Source: Gp1-AA133 sp963850425
Lineage (GTDB): Bacteria; Acidobacteriota; Terriglobia; Terriglobales; Acidobacteriaceae
NCBI GenBank assembly: GCA_963850425.1
Contig: CAWKLF010000001.1
Span: 806,001-870,000, forward strand
DNA length: 64,000 bases
Direction: 5' to 3'
The notes below the pieces were generated by a model. It saw only the letters and a list, made by a program, of their open reading frames with translations. It had not been told where the DNA came from and ran no database searches. The position numbers were made by a program, and so were the translations under genes. Positions 18,280 through 27,527 of this stretch are shown here, in pieces; within the stretch, counting starts at the first letter, position 1, and each line of letters begins with the position of its first letter.

Positions 18280-20565
18280 CTACGCTTCCGACACGCGGGA
18301 GCCGTGCTGGAAGTGATATTGCAGGATTTTCGCCGCCAGTGCCGGACTGGTCGTCGCCCCTTCGCTTTCCACGGAGCGAACCACTTCTCCTCGGCAAACG
18401 ACTTCGGTAGGGCTCAGTCCAGCGATTTCCGCCGGCAACACCAGGTTGATTTCCAGTTGTGCGTTGGGCTGCAGGACCTCTTCCGCATTGAAGAGAAGTC
18501 CGGACCGACTGATGTTCGACGTCGTTCCTTGCCGCCATCCTTGTTCCCCGACTTCCCGGTAACGCAGCGGCAAATGCAAATTGAACCGTTGCGCCCGGAA
18601 TCGTGGAACCTTGTCCCGAGCCACTCGCGACTCGGTGTTGATCACTGCTCGAGCTGACATGGCAACCTCCAGGGGGAGCGTGGATTGATCCAGCACCTCA
18701 CGCACCTTTGCCTTCAGCGCGTGCAGGGTAAAGGGCTTCTGGAGGAGCGTGATGCCCGCATCCAGCGTGCCGTTGTGGCCGATTGCGTTTTCCGTGTACC
18801 CCGACATGTACAGCACTTTCATGTTCGGCCGTATTTCAGAAACGCGTTGTGCAAGTTCGCGTCCGTTCATTCCCGGCATGATGACGTCGGTCAGCAGCAG
18901 GTGAATGATTCCCTGGTGGGCCACGCAGATCTGCACCGCGGCGGCGCCATCGGCGGCTTCCACCACGGTGTAGCCCTGTTTCTCCAGGAACTGATGGGTC
19001 AGGCGGCGAAGATTCAGCTCGTCTTCCACCACCAGAATGGTTTCTCGCGGCGTCTCGGTCGGCGCAACTGCCGCCGCGACTGCCGGCTGCTCTACCGTCG
19101 CCACTTCCTCCACCGTGACGTGCGGCATGTAGATCTTGAACGACGTTCCTTTGCCCTGCTCGCTATAAACCCAGATGTAGCCGCCGCTCTGCTTCACAAT
19201 CCCATACACCGTCGACAACCCTAGCCCTGTTCCCTTGGTCCCCTTGGTCGTGAAAAACGGCTCGAAGATGTGCGACTGCGTGTCGATATCCATGCCGACG
19301 CCCGTATCAGTGATGGCCAGCATGGTGTAGTCGCCGGGCTGCACCGGCGCGTGCATTCGCGCGTAAGCCTCGTCCAACGTCACGTTCGCGGTCTCAATCG
19401 TCAACCGCCCGCCCTGCGGCATGGCATCACGCGCGTTCACCGCCAGGTTCAGAATGACCTGCTCGATCTGTCCCGGATCCGCCTTCACCGCACCCAGCTC
19501 CGATCCCGGGATCATTACCAGGTCGATGTCCTCGCCGATCAGCCGCGTCAGCATCTTCAGGTTTTCCGTGACCACCGCATTCAAGTCCAGAACCTTCGGA
19601 GCCAGCATTTGCTTCCGGCTGAAGGCCAGCAGTTGGCGTGTCAACGAAGTCGCGCGCTCGGCAGCGGTCGAAATCTCTTTCGCCGGCCCGCGCAGCGAAG
19701 GATCCGGCCCTAGCCGCTCCAGCAGAAATTCCGAGTATCCCGAAATCACCATCAAAAGGTTGTTGAAATCGTGCGCAATCCCGCCCGCCAGCCGCCCGAT
19801 CGCCTCCATCTTCTGCGATTGCCGCAGTTGCTGCTCGAGCGCCCGCCGCTCGGTCACGTCCTCGGTGAAAATCTCGAAGCTGATATTCTTCTTTTCATCG
19901 ATGATCGCGCGCCCCGACAACCGCACCGCGGTCGTCGATCCATCCTTCCGCGTCCATTCGCAATCCAGTCCCTGAAACTCGGTGTGATTGCGCAGGTAGT
20001 CGGCGAGCAAAAACCACTGCTGCCCGTCGGCGTAAAGCGTGCTCAGATTACGTCCTACCAGCTCCTGGGCAGACGAATATCCCAACGACGTGACCAGCGC
20101 CGGATTCACATCCACCAAGTGTCCCAGCGAATCGCATCGACAGATTCCGTAAGGCGCATTCGTTACCAGCGAACGGAAATTACTCTCCGACCGCCGCAGC
20201 CCTTCCTGGGCCGCGCGCAGCGCTCCATTGAACCAGCAGATCAGAATTGCGATGGTGACAAACAACGCCAGACGAATGACCGCTTGTCGATACTCAGTGG
20301 GAGTGTGCGGCCCCGCGAGGGAATAGTAAGCGCTTACCGTCAGCGCAAATGAGGTCGCCACCAACCCCGGCTTCCATCCGCCATACCACGCACTGACCAT
20401 GACCGCCACCGCAAACACGGCCAGACGGCTCTCCGAGATATCGGAAAACAGCAGCGCTGGAATCAGCGCGAGCGTAGTACTAAGTACCGCAACGCCATAC
20501 CGCAGGATGGGATCCCGGGAGGCAGGAGCGACACTGCTGCGAAGAAGGGGGAGGTTCTGTCGCAT
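18280..20565 (-). CDS. Hybrid sensor histidine kinase with receiver and PilZ domains
   Basis: A 761-residue protein from the ATG at 20565. Residues 20-115 hold four membrane helices of DUF4118/MASE-like type. A PAS domain covers 125-245. The HisKA box is GGIAHDFNNLL with the phospho-acceptor His near 265, followed by an HATPase_c domain (DTGVGMDIDTQSHIFEPFFTTK and GTGLGLSTVYGIV). A receiver domain lies at about 535-655 (LVVEDELNLRRL, LLLTDVIMPGMNG). The last 100 residues, beginning near RVARDKVPRFRAQRFNLHLPL, look like PilZ, the cyclic-di-GMP-binding fold. It would link a phosphorelay to a second messenger. No cognate regulator is adjacent. Confidence 0.88.
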   Translation of the reverse strand: MRQNLPLLRSSVAPASRDPILRYGVAVLSTTLALIPALLFSDISESRLAVFAVAVMVSAWYGGWKPGLVATSFALTVSAYYSLAGPHTPTEYRQAVIRLALFVTIAILICWFNGALRAAQEGLRRSESNFRSLVTNAPYGICRCDSLGHLVDVNPALVTSLGYSSAQELVGRNLSTLYADGQQWFLLADYLRNHTEFQGLDCEWTRKDGSTTAVRLSGRAIIDEKKNISFEIFTEDVTERRALEQQLRQSQKMEAIGRLAGGIAHDFNNLLMVISGYSEFLLERLGPDPSLRGPAKEISTAAERATSLTRQLLAFSRKQMLAPKVLDLNAVVTENLKMLTRLIGEDIDLVMIPGSELGAVKADPGQIEQVILNLAVNARDAMPQGGRLTIETANVTLDEAYARMHAPVQPGDYTMLAITDTGVGMDIDTQSHIFEPFFTTKGTKGTGLGLSTVYGIVKQSGGYIWVYSEQGKGTSFKIYMPHVTVEEVATVEQPAVAAAVAPTETPRETILVVEDELNLRRLTHQFLEKQGYTVVEAADGAAAVQICVAHQGIIHLLLTDVIMPGMNGRELAQRVSEIRPNMKVLYMSGYTENAIGHNGTLDAGITLLQKPFTLHALKAKVREVLDQSTLPLEVAMSARAVINTESRVARDKVPRFRAQRFNLHLPLRYREVGEQGWRQGTTSNISRSGLLFNAEEVLQPNAQLEINLVLPAEIAGLSPTEVVCRGEVVRSVESEGATTSPALAAKILQYHFQHGSRVSEA

Positions 20566-20826
20566 ACAAGTAAATCTTAGAGCCGCAAAGAGAAAGCGGC
20601 GAGTTACAGCAGTCCAACAAGATGGGCCCGAACGGCCCGTGTCCATCCGGACAGGGGCCCGTCCGGCCAAATTCGTGTGCTGTCAAGGAGCGGGACGACG
20701 TGGCGAGAAGTCCTGCGAGAGCGACAGCATACGCTCCTTCCCACGCCTTCTGCAAATCGGGGAACAAAGACTTGCAACAGTCCCCCGAAATCATGAGACT
20801 AGCGGGCACGCTTTGGAAGGAAGGGC

Positions 20827-21615
20827 ATGAAGATCGGACTTTTTGGCGGCACGTTTGACCCGATTCATCGCGGGCACATCGCCCTCGCCCAGGCCGCCCG
20901 CGAGAAGTTCGGGCTCAACCGCGTCCTCTTCGTCCCCGCCAACATCCCGCCGCACAAACAGACACAGCCGCTCTCTCCTTTTGCGCACCGCTACGCGATG
21001 GTCGCTCTGGCTACCGTAGCCGACAAATCCCTAATCCCGTCCCTGCTGGAAGCCCCCGCCGAAGAATCCGGAGAACCAGCGCAGATGGTTCCAGTCAAGA
21101 TTGCTTTGCCGAAGAGCGCATCAGTAAGAAAGAAGTCCGCAGCGTCGCAGCTCGCATCGCCGCCGCCCGCCGCCAACTACACCATCGACTCGATCCGCCG
21201 CCTCAAGCTCTCCCTCAAAAAACCCGACGAACTCTTTTTTCTGATTGGCATCGACGCCTTCCGCGAGATCGCCCAGTGGCACGAAGCCGAACAGCTTTTT
21301 TCGGAAGTCGAATTCATCGTAGCCTCCCGCCCCGGATACTCGCTTGCCGACGTAGCCAACTCCCTCCCCGAAAAACTCCGCCCTGCCGCCCACATCACCA
21401 AGCCCTTCGAAAAACAACCGGCCCGCGGCGACCTTGTCCTGAACGGCGCAACCGTTCATGTACTCGACGGCGTCCACCAGCCCATCTCCGCCACCACCAT
21501 CCGCGAAGCCGCCGCCGCCGGCAAGTCTTTGAGCAAATTCGTAGACCCAGCCGTGGCTGACTACATCAAAAAATGCGAACTCTACAAAACCGTCCCTGCA
21601 AAGGCCCCGAACTAG
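20827..21615 (+). CDS. nadD: Nicotinate-nucleotide adenylyltransferase
   Basis: A 262-residue protein with the nucleotidyltransferase motifs GGTFDPIHRGHIALA near the N-terminus and the C-terminal ISATTIREAA. NadD makes deamido-NAD from nicotinate mononucleotide and ATP. The protein is about 45 residues longer than typical NadD: an insert rich in Pro/Ala/Ser/Lys lies at roughly residues 65-115, before NYTIDSIRRLK. The order nadD-rsfS-...-rlmH is a conserved bacterial cluster. Confidence 0.93.
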   Translation: MKIGLFGGTFDPIHRGHIALAQAAREKFGLNRVLFVPANIPPHKQTQPLSPFAHRYAMVALATVADKSLIPSLLEAPAEESGEPAQMVPVKIALPKSASVRKKSAASQLASPPPAANYTIDSIRRLKLSLKKPDELFFLIGIDAFREIAQWHEAEQLFSEVEFIVASRPGYSLADVANSLPEKLRPAAHITKPFEKQPARGDLVLNGATVHVLDGVHQPISATTIREAAAAGKSLSKFVDPAVADYIKKCELYKTVPAKAPN

Positions 21616-21643
21616 AAGACCGCTCGCTTAGCGCTGAAAAACA

Positions 21644-21757
21644 TTCTCTGCGTCCTCTGCGGCATTCCGCTCCGTGCTCTGCGGCATTTCTCTGCGTCCT
21701 CTGCGGCATTTCTCTGCATCCTCTGCGGCATTTCTCCGCGCACTCTGCGTTTTAAGA
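21644..21757. repeat. 22-bp tandem repeat of the CTCTGCGTCCTCTGCGG type
   Basis: Five consecutive units of about 22 bp. Units 1, 3 and 4 read TCTCTGCRTCCTCTGCGGCA followed by TT; units 2 and 5 are divergent. Related single or double copies lie at 23345-23400, 26762-26815, 27826-27890, 32255-32280 and, inverted, near 58280-58320. All are intergenic. Confidence 0.8.
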
Positions 21758-21878
21758 TTCTCGCCTTAAAGCTATCTCCCAAGCCCGCTGAAACACGGGA
21801 AAGTTCCAATCCAACCCTGTGGAACCCCAAATCCCCGCCCTCGTTTACAATTATCCAGGCAACACCAACGACCGATTC

Positions 21879-22307
21879 ATGAAGACCAACGACACCCGCC
21901 GCCAAGTCTCCGAAGCCATCGCCGCCTGCCAGGAAAAGAAGGCCGAAGAAATCGCCATCCTGGAACTCGAAAAAGGTTCCGGAGCTTTCACCGATTACTT
22001 CGTCGTCTGCAGCGGCACCAATCCCCGCCAGATCCAGGCCATCGCCGACGAAGTCGAACTTCGCCTTAAGAGAGCCGGGCTCTACCCAGCCCACACGGAG
22101 GGCTACCGCCAGGCCGAATGGGTGCTGCTCGACTACGTGGACTTCGTGGTCCACGTCTTCGCCGAAAAAGCCCGCCGCTACTACGAACTCGAGCGTCTCT
22201 GGAAATCTGCCAAGCGCCTCGACCCCGCCGACCTGAAAAGCGCTCCCAAACACGCCACCAAAAAACGCACCGACTCGCCCGCGCCCGCCAAAAAGAAAAG
22301 AGCATAA
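21879..22307 (+). CDS. rsfS: Ribosomal silencing factor RsfS
   Basis: A 142-residue protein from the ATG at 21879; a GTG 20 codons earlier is possible. The core KKAEEIAILELEKGSGAFTD, YFVVCSGTNPRQIQAIADEV, EGYRQAEWVLLDYVDFVVHVF is typical of RsfS. It binds L14 on the 50S subunit and blocks subunit joining when nutrients are scarce. The extra C-terminal tail (about 25 residues) is Lys/Pro/Ala-rich. It follows nadD as usual. Confidence 0.93.
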   Translation: MKTNDTRRQVSEAIAACQEKKAEEIAILELEKGSGAFTDYFVVCSGTNPRQIQAIADEVELRLKRAGLYPAHTEGYRQAEWVLLDYVDFVVHVFAEKARRYYELERLWKSAKRLDPADLKSAPKHATKKRTDSPAPAKKKRA

Positions 22308-22335
22308 AACCGCAGTTTCCGCTCCCTTTTCTATT

Positions 22336-22406
22336 GTCATCCTGAGCGCAGTCGGGGACCTTTTTTCTCATTGTCATCCCGAGCGCAGTCGAGGGACCTT
22401 GTGTTC
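22336..22406 (+). repeat. Two copies of the GTCATCC-type intergenic repeat
   Basis: Two units, starting at 22336 and 22373, of GTCATCCYGAGCGCAGTCGR followed by a G-rich run and ACCTT. The second copy is the longer one and ends GTGTTCCTC. They sit between rsfS and the methyltransferase gene. Confidence 0.75.
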
Positions 22407-22510
22407 CTCAATAGGGCCCCAGCCGCTTGGAGCGAACCAACCCTCAACCGCCCTCGAACAAAACCTACTCGGACCTCGCGGCCTTTGCGGTTAAAATCTT
22501 GAAAGCCCCC

Positions 22511-23344
22511 ATGACTACCAACCCTCAGCCTGACTGGGGCATGTCCTTTCGCCTGACCGCCGCGGAAAAATGGAAAGCAAAATCCGCCGCCATGGGCCGC
22601 GACGTAACCGAAACCCTGGTCGCATACGCCGACCCCCAACCCGGCATGAACGTCCTCGACCTGGCCAGCGGTACCGGTGAACCCGCCATCACCATCGCCA
22701 CCCGAATCGCGCCCACCGGAAACGTAACCGCGCTCGACCTCAGTGCCGACCTCCTCGCCATCGCCGCAGAACGCGCATCGAAGCGCGGCCTCACCAACAT
22801 CAGCATTCAGCAAGCCGACGCGCAGCACCTCCCATTCGCCGACGCGCAATTCGATCTAGCCACCTCGCGCTTCGGCGTGATGTTCTTCGCAGACATTGAT
22901 CGTGCGCTCCGCGAACTTCGCCGCGTCCTCAAACCCGGTGCCAGAGCCTGCTTCGCCGCCTGGGGACCGAAAGAGCAACCGTACTTCGCGACCACAATCG
23001 GCATCGTCCATCGCGAAGTCGGAGACCCATTGCTCGCTCCAGAAGGCCCCGATCCCTTCCGCTTCTCGACCCCAGGCAGCCTTTCCGGAGCACTCACGAA
23101 AAACGGATTCACCAGCCCCCATGAAGAAACCCGCACTGTCCCCTGGACCTGGCCCGGCCCTGTGGAAGAAGCCTGGGAACAACAGCGGGCTATCGCTACC
23201 CCATTCCTCCCGCTGCTAAACCGGGTCCCCGCGGAAGCCTGGCCGAAAATCAACAACGAAGTCCACAACGCCATCCGCCGCCACGAAAAAAATGGCGCCA
23301 TAGAGTTCGGCGCCACCATAATCCTGGCCTCCGCTAAGAAATAA
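22511..23344 (+). CDS. Class I SAM-dependent methyltransferase (UbiE-like)
   Basis: A 277-residue protein starting at the ATG at 22511 (MTTNPQPDWGMSFRLTAAEKW). Motif I is NVLDLASGTGEPAITIA, motif II VTALDLSADLLAIA, and the post-motifs are DAQHLPFADAQFDLATSRFGV and LKPGARACFAAWG. This is close to the UbiE/menaquinone C-methyltransferase group, but the C-terminal half differs, so the substrate is uncertain. It is inserted between rsfS and rlmH in an otherwise conserved cluster. Confidence 0.85.
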   Translation: MTTNPQPDWGMSFRLTAAEKWKAKSAAMGRDVTETLVAYADPQPGMNVLDLASGTGEPAITIATRIAPTGNVTALDLSADLLAIAAERASKRGLTNISIQQADAQHLPFADAQFDLATSRFGVMFFADIDRALRELRRVLKPGARACFAAWGPKEQPYFATTIGIVHREVGDPLLAPEGPDPFRFSTPGSLSGALTKNGFTSPHEETRTVPWTWPGPVEEAWEQQRAIATPFLPLLNRVPAEAWPKINNEVHNAIRRHEKNGAIEFGATIILASAKK

Positions 23345-23486
23345 TTGGCTTCTCTCTGCGCGCTCCGCGGCAGTTTTCCGCGGCCTCCGCGTTTCAAAGC
23401 TTTTGATGTTGAGCGGGCCCCCTCTCACGCGGCCCTCAAGACACAAAGATGCCGCACCCTGCCCCACTCCGTGGTTAAATCACATC

Positions 23487-23930
23487 GTGAAACTGAAACT
23501 AGCCTGGATAGGCAAGACCAAAAATTTGGCCATCCAGTCACTAACCAACGAGTACCTGAAGCGCATCCAGCGCTACGCCGACGTCGACGGTCTCCAACTC
23601 CCCGACGAACCTGCCCTCCTCAAACTTCGCGAAAAAACCGCGACCCGCCCAGCCCACGCCATCGTGCTCCTCGAATCCCGTGGCCGCCAACTCACATCCG
23701 AGGAATTCGCCCAATTCCTTCAGAACCACCAGGACCGCAACCCCCAGCCGCTTGTTCTAGCCATCGGACCCGCCGACGGCTTCTCCGACGCCGCCCGAAA
23801 ATCCGCCACCGCTACGCTCTCGCTCGGCAGAATGACCTTCGCCCACGAACTAGCCCGCGTCGTGCTGCTCGAGCAGGTCTATCGAGCCTTTACCATCCTC
23901 AAAGGCCACCCCTACCACACTGGCCACTGA
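23487..23930 (+). CDS. rlmH: 23S rRNA (pseudouridine-1915-N3)-methyltransferase RlmH
   Basis: A 147-residue SPOUT methyltransferase from a GTG at 23487 (VKLKLAWIGKTKNLAIQ). Diagnostic features are LLESRGRQLTSEEFAQFL, the knot motif LAIGPADGFSD and the C-terminal LLEQVYRAFTILKGHPYHTGH. RlmH methylates pseudouridine 1915 in helix 69 of 23S rRNA. An upstream ATG in frame adds 28 residues that do not match the family and are rejected. Confidence 0.93.
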   Translation: MKLKLAWIGKTKNLAIQSLTNEYLKRIQRYADVDGLQLPDEPALLKLREKTATRPAHAIVLLESRGRQLTSEEFAQFLQNHQDRNPQPLVLAIGPADGFSDAARKSATATLSLGRMTFAHELARVVLLEQVYRAFTILKGHPYHTGH

Positions 23931-24032
23931 ACCAATGTACTTCTCAGACGTACCACTGGTGGCATCCTCGGTTTAGATTCAATGCCCATGGTGGTGCAAT
24001 TGCCCTAAATCCAGCCGTCCCAAGGATCTGTT

Positions 24033-24191
24033 ATGAAAACGATCGAAGAAGTTCTGCGTATCAAAGAAGAGGAAATTCTGCGCGTCAGAAAAGAAGTAGA
24101 AGCCCTGCGCATCGCCGCCGGCCTGCTTACCGACCAGGATCCCGACGCTGAACAAAAATCTGACTACCGCCAGCTCCTTCAAATGCCCTAG
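24033..24191 (+). CDS. Small coiled-coil protein (52 aa)
   Basis: An ATG at 24033 opens a 52-residue frame with a heptad-rich helix (EEVLRIKEEEILRVRKEVEALRIAAG) and a short polar tail ending in QLLQMP. It lies 102 bases after rlmH on the same strand. Comparable short coiled-coil proteins are frequent in Acidobacteria in my recollection. Function is unknown. The upstream ribosome-binding site is AAGGATCT. Confidence 0.55.
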   Translation: MKTIEEVLRIKEEEILRVRKEVEALRIAAGLLTDQDPDAEQKSDYRQLLQMP

Positions 24192-24419
24192 GTCCTCCGT
24201 CCTCCTTGGCCTGCAGGACTAACAAAGTTCAAAGCCCCGGCCCGACACAGGGAACCGACCTAAAGACATAGGCAACTCGACATAGACATTAGGAAAGAAC
24301 TGCGCGCTCGGGCAGAGGCCCGCAAAGCATTGCCAGAATGTAAGCCCGACGCGCAAGCCCGGGGGTACGGATGATAGACATGATGAGCCCCATAGGGCCG
24401 ACACCATCAGCCGGAAAGA

Positions 24420-26564
24420 CTACTCTCTCTCCCGATTGACTTCCGTCTTCTGATCAAACCGCCATCCCAGGCTCATGTACCACTGCCTGTAACTCAACTG
24501 ATCCCCATGCACGAACGTATAACCGCTTTGCAAAAACGAACGCCCCCACAAGTTAACGTCGAACGACGAATCGACAAAATTCGACATCTGGTTCTTCGAG
24601 AATGGAGACACCAACGTCTGGTTGCCAAACTGCATATCCCACATCATCCGGTCACCCAAATGCCGAGACAGCGTGAGCAGCTTGTAGTCGCCGCTCCCGA
24701 ACGAACTGTTGAACTTGGAATACCGCATGTCCGCCCGCAGCCCAGTATGCCCGATCTCCTCAACCGTCATTCCATACATCTGATTCAACGTCTTCCGTGT
24801 GTCGCCCGTCCTATCACTGCGTCCGAGCGTGGTGTACAGCCAGATATGCTTCACCGGTTGCACGCGCACGCCGAAGCTGATGCCCTGGTACAGCAACTTG
24901 TCCACCAGTCCCGTGCCAATCAGCGCTGTTGAAGCCGTCGGCACATCGCGGAAATAGTTGTGATAGAAGTCGAACCCAACGCGCTTCACGGGCTGGTAGT
25001 GAACCGTCAAGTAACTCCGGCTGATGCCCGCCCCCGGCGTGATCCCATTCGTCGTCACCCCCTGCGGCGAGTCAGCAATCAGATCGTGATACACCGAGAA
25101 CGAATTCTTGTAGGAGACGCCGTTCTCGAAAAAGATGAATGGACGGTCTAGCTGCCACTTGATCGAATTCAGCGCAATGCCCGCTGTACTCGTGTAATGA
25201 ATCGACTGGCCAGCATCTCCTTCGAAATTTACAAAGCTGCCCGCCATCTGCTGGTTTGGGGTGTAACGAAACGAGGCGAGGTCGGGCGTCGAGCCGGCGA
25301 ACGCGCCCACGATGATTCCCGGGTGCACCTTCCGCCCCACATATCCGCCGTCGATCACGTCCAGGCTGTTCGCCCACGGCAGCCAGAATCTGCCGAAACC
25401 CGCAACCCACTTCGACTCCGGATTGTCGTAGTACAGCTGCATCGTATAGGTCTTGTTCAGAGCGCTCTGCAGCGTCGCCTCTTCGGTGCGCGACTGCTTC
25501 GTGATGCGCCCTCGCCAGTAGCCCTGCAGATTCCAGTGTGTCCCCGCGATGTGCGTCATGTCGGCGCGCGCCACCATGCCGACCTGTGAACTCGTCCCTG
25601 TCGTTCCGCTGATGCCGCTGTAGTCCAACCCAAGCCGTCCGCGGATGCGTTGCTGCTCGCGCGGTTGGACCTCGGGCGGACGCGCAACAAATCCCTGTCC
25701 TTGCTCCACCGTAATCCAGTTGTCGCTCACCACCGACCCCTTCCGCCCGGCTGCGCGATGCTCCAGTAGTGCCACGGTTTCTGACACCGAAAGATAGGCC
25801 CAGTCCCCTGGCTTCACGTTCCGTTTCGCGTCGTGCACCTCGGTCACCGCCGAAGTCTCTGCGACCGACAATACCTGCAACTCCGCAACTTCTCCGGTCG
25901 CGTCGCCCGCATTGATGACGCGCCCGCCCTTCTTCGATTCGGGCACAATCAGAATCATGCCTTCCTCCAGCCCCGCCGCCCGGCCGCCGGTCAGGTACGC
26001 GACCCCTGCCGCCACATACTTCACCTTGAATCCCATCTGCACATGCTTGGTCGCAGCTTTCGTGACCGCAGGCACCTCGGTCACGGACAGCCCCGCCATC
26101 GCGTTTCCGATCATGCCCGGGATGGTCGCCGGATCCTCGCCCGGCACCGGCGGCAGCACCGTCAACGCAATCGTGTTCCCCTCCGTCGACAATCCATACG
26201 GATGTGCGCAGTCCAGATCCACCACCAGCCGCGTGATCATCGGATCCGCGCTGGTCAGCCCGATCCGCAAATCCTTCACTCCTTGCTGATTCACCGCGAT
26301 GTGCTGCTGCCGCGCCCTCGCATTCGTATTCGGAAGCTCCAGCACCAGCCGGTCCGGGTTGTTCGCAATCAGCACTCGCGGATTCACCACCCCCGTGAGC
26401 TGCACTTCAATCTTTAGCTTGTCGCCGCTAGGCATTACGCGCACCTGTTCGATCGATGCCGCCGATCCGTGCGATCCCAAATCCTTCGCCGTTCCCGGCA
26501 ACACCATCACCAGAAACGGCAACACGAACACTATTGCCAGGGGGAGTTGTTTCCATCTGTTCAT
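24420..26564 (-). CDS. AMIN-domain protein with C-terminal beta-barrel
   Basis: A 714-residue protein from the ATG at 26564 (MNRWKQLPLAIVFVLPFLVMV signal peptide). Residues about 35-130 form an AMIN domain (IEQVRVMPSGDKLKIEVQLTG ... RLVVDLDCAHPYG), which typically binds peptidoglycan. A middle part with two small beta domains follows. From about residue 300, RGRLGLDYSGISG leads into a porin-like barrel with alternating strands (YTMQLYYDNPESKWVAGFGRFWLPWANS ... WYMSLGWRF) ending in an aromatic C-terminus region. It is probably an outer-membrane protein tethered to the wall. The multihaem cytochrome gene lies just upstream on the same strand. Confidence 0.75.
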   Translation of the reverse strand: MNRWKQLPLAIVFVLPFLVMVLPGTAKDLGSHGSAASIEQVRVMPSGDKLKIEVQLTGVVNPRVLIANNPDRLVLELPNTNARARQQHIAVNQQGVKDLRIGLTSADPMITRLVVDLDCAHPYGLSTEGNTIALTVLPPVPGEDPATIPGMIGNAMAGLSVTEVPAVTKAATKHVQMGFKVKYVAAGVAYLTGGRAAGLEEGMILIVPESKKGGRVINAGDATGEVAELQVLSVAETSAVTEVHDAKRNVKPGDWAYLSVSETVALLEHRAAGRKGSVVSDNWITVEQGQGFVARPPEVQPREQQRIRGRLGLDYSGISGTTGTSSQVGMVARADMTHIAGTHWNLQGYWRGRITKQSRTEEATLQSALNKTYTMQLYYDNPESKWVAGFGRFWLPWANSLDVIDGGYVGRKVHPGIIVGAFAGSTPDLASFRYTPNQQMAGSFVNFEGDAGQSIHYTSTAGIALNSIKWQLDRPFIFFENGVSYKNSFSVYHDLIADSPQGVTTNGITPGAGISRSYLTVHYQPVKRVGFDFYHNYFRDVPTASTALIGTGLVDKLLYQGISFGVRVQPVKHIWLYTTLGRSDRTGDTRKTLNQMYGMTVEEIGHTGLRADMRYSKFNSSFGSGDYKLLTLSRHLGDRMMWDMQFGNQTLVSPFSKNQMSNFVDSSFDVNLWGRSFLQSGYTFVHGDQLSYRQWYMSLGWRFDQKTEVNRERE

Positions 26565-26761
26565 GAGTCTCTCTCGTACGCCCGTTGGGTGTCCCATTTC
26601 ATCGCGTTCTTTGCGGAAGGGTGGGGAAGCGCCCCGCGCTAATCTGCGAAAGCATTGGGACCGCCTAGGGTCGTTAACTTCGTCTCAACATCCTGCGAGG
26701 CGTTTATGAAGCGCCCCTGCAGCCAGCCAAAAAATCCCAGTAGCTTTCTCTGTTCCTCTGT

Positions 26762-26815
26762 GCTGAACGCTTTCTCTGCGCCCTCCGCGGCCGTTCTCTG
26801 CGCCCTCTGCGGTTT
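26762..26815. repeat. Two copies of the CTCTGCG-type repeat
   Basis: TTCTCTGCGCCCTCCGCGGC followed by CGTTCTCTGCGCCCTCTGCG and GTTTAAGATTTTT. Same family as the 22-bp tandem array at 21644-21757. It lies between the cytochrome gene and the AMIN/barrel gene, which share an orientation. Confidence 0.7.
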
Positions 26816-26840
26816 AAGATTTTTCCTCACTCACAAACCG

Positions 26841-27527
26841 CTAAAAACTCTTCCCGCTCTTACTCCTCTTCACCATCAACGGCGAAATGGTTGTCATCCA
26901 GTTATCCATCAGACTGTGACACTCCAGGCACTGCCTCGAATATCCCTGCGCCACATGGTTGGGGGATTTCGCTCTCTTGAAATCGTCCATGTGGCAACTG
27001 CTACATTCGGTCGACAGTCCCTGCCGGTTGAACGGGCCCACCGTCCCCACCTTGTGGCAGGAATAGCAATCCACCATCGCGTGCGCCCCAATCAGCGGGA
27101 AGCGATCCTGGTGCTCATTAATGTTGTGAATGGAGACCTGCCACCCGGTATCCCGATGGCATGCATCGCACTGCGCCGTATTTTTGCGGCGATGAATATC
27201 CGCGTGGCAATCCTGGCACTGGTTGCCTGCTTTCGCGAATACAAGATCAGTGTGACAATCTACGCACCCGACTTTCGAGTGCAGCCCGCGCAGCGCAAAT
27301 CCTGTCTTGCGATGTTCAAACTCAGGCACCGCGCGAATCGGCTTCCAGCCTTGCGCTGTGTGACAGTTTTCGCACGGGATGGTCAGGGGGCCGTGCGGAC
27401 TACGGGTCTTCTCGGCTACACCGGGAGTCTTGCCGGTTGCATCGGGACGCGCATCGTCTTCCCGCGCAAACATTCCCAGATGCAGAACCACCACCAACTG
27501 CGTAATGAATAAGATTCGTCGCAACAC
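26841..27527 (-). CDS. Seven-haem c-type cytochrome
   Basis: A 228-residue protein from a GTG at 27527 with GGAG upstream. A signal sequence (LRRILFITQLVVVLHLGMFA) is followed by seven CxxCH haem motifs at about residues 52, 88, 104, 120, 154, 175 and 200 (CENCH, CVDCH, CQDCH, CDACH, CYSCH, CSSCH, CLECH). This is a cytochrome c7/c3-like multihaem protein of the periplasm. It carries electrons, but the donor and acceptor are unknown. Co-orientation with the outer-membrane-like barrel downstream (276 bases away) suggests a joint role at the envelope. Confidence 0.85.
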   Translation of the reverse strand: MLRRILFITQLVVVLHLGMFAREDDARPDATGKTPGVAEKTRSPHGPLTIPCENCHTAQGWKPIRAVPEFEHRKTGFALRGLHSKVGCVDCHTDLVFAKAGNQCQDCHADIHRRKNTAQCDACHRDTGWQVSIHNINEHQDRFPLIGAHAMVDCYSCHKVGTVGPFNRQGLSTECSSCHMDDFKRAKSPNHVAQGYSRQCLECHSLMDNWMTTISPLMVKRSKSGKSF

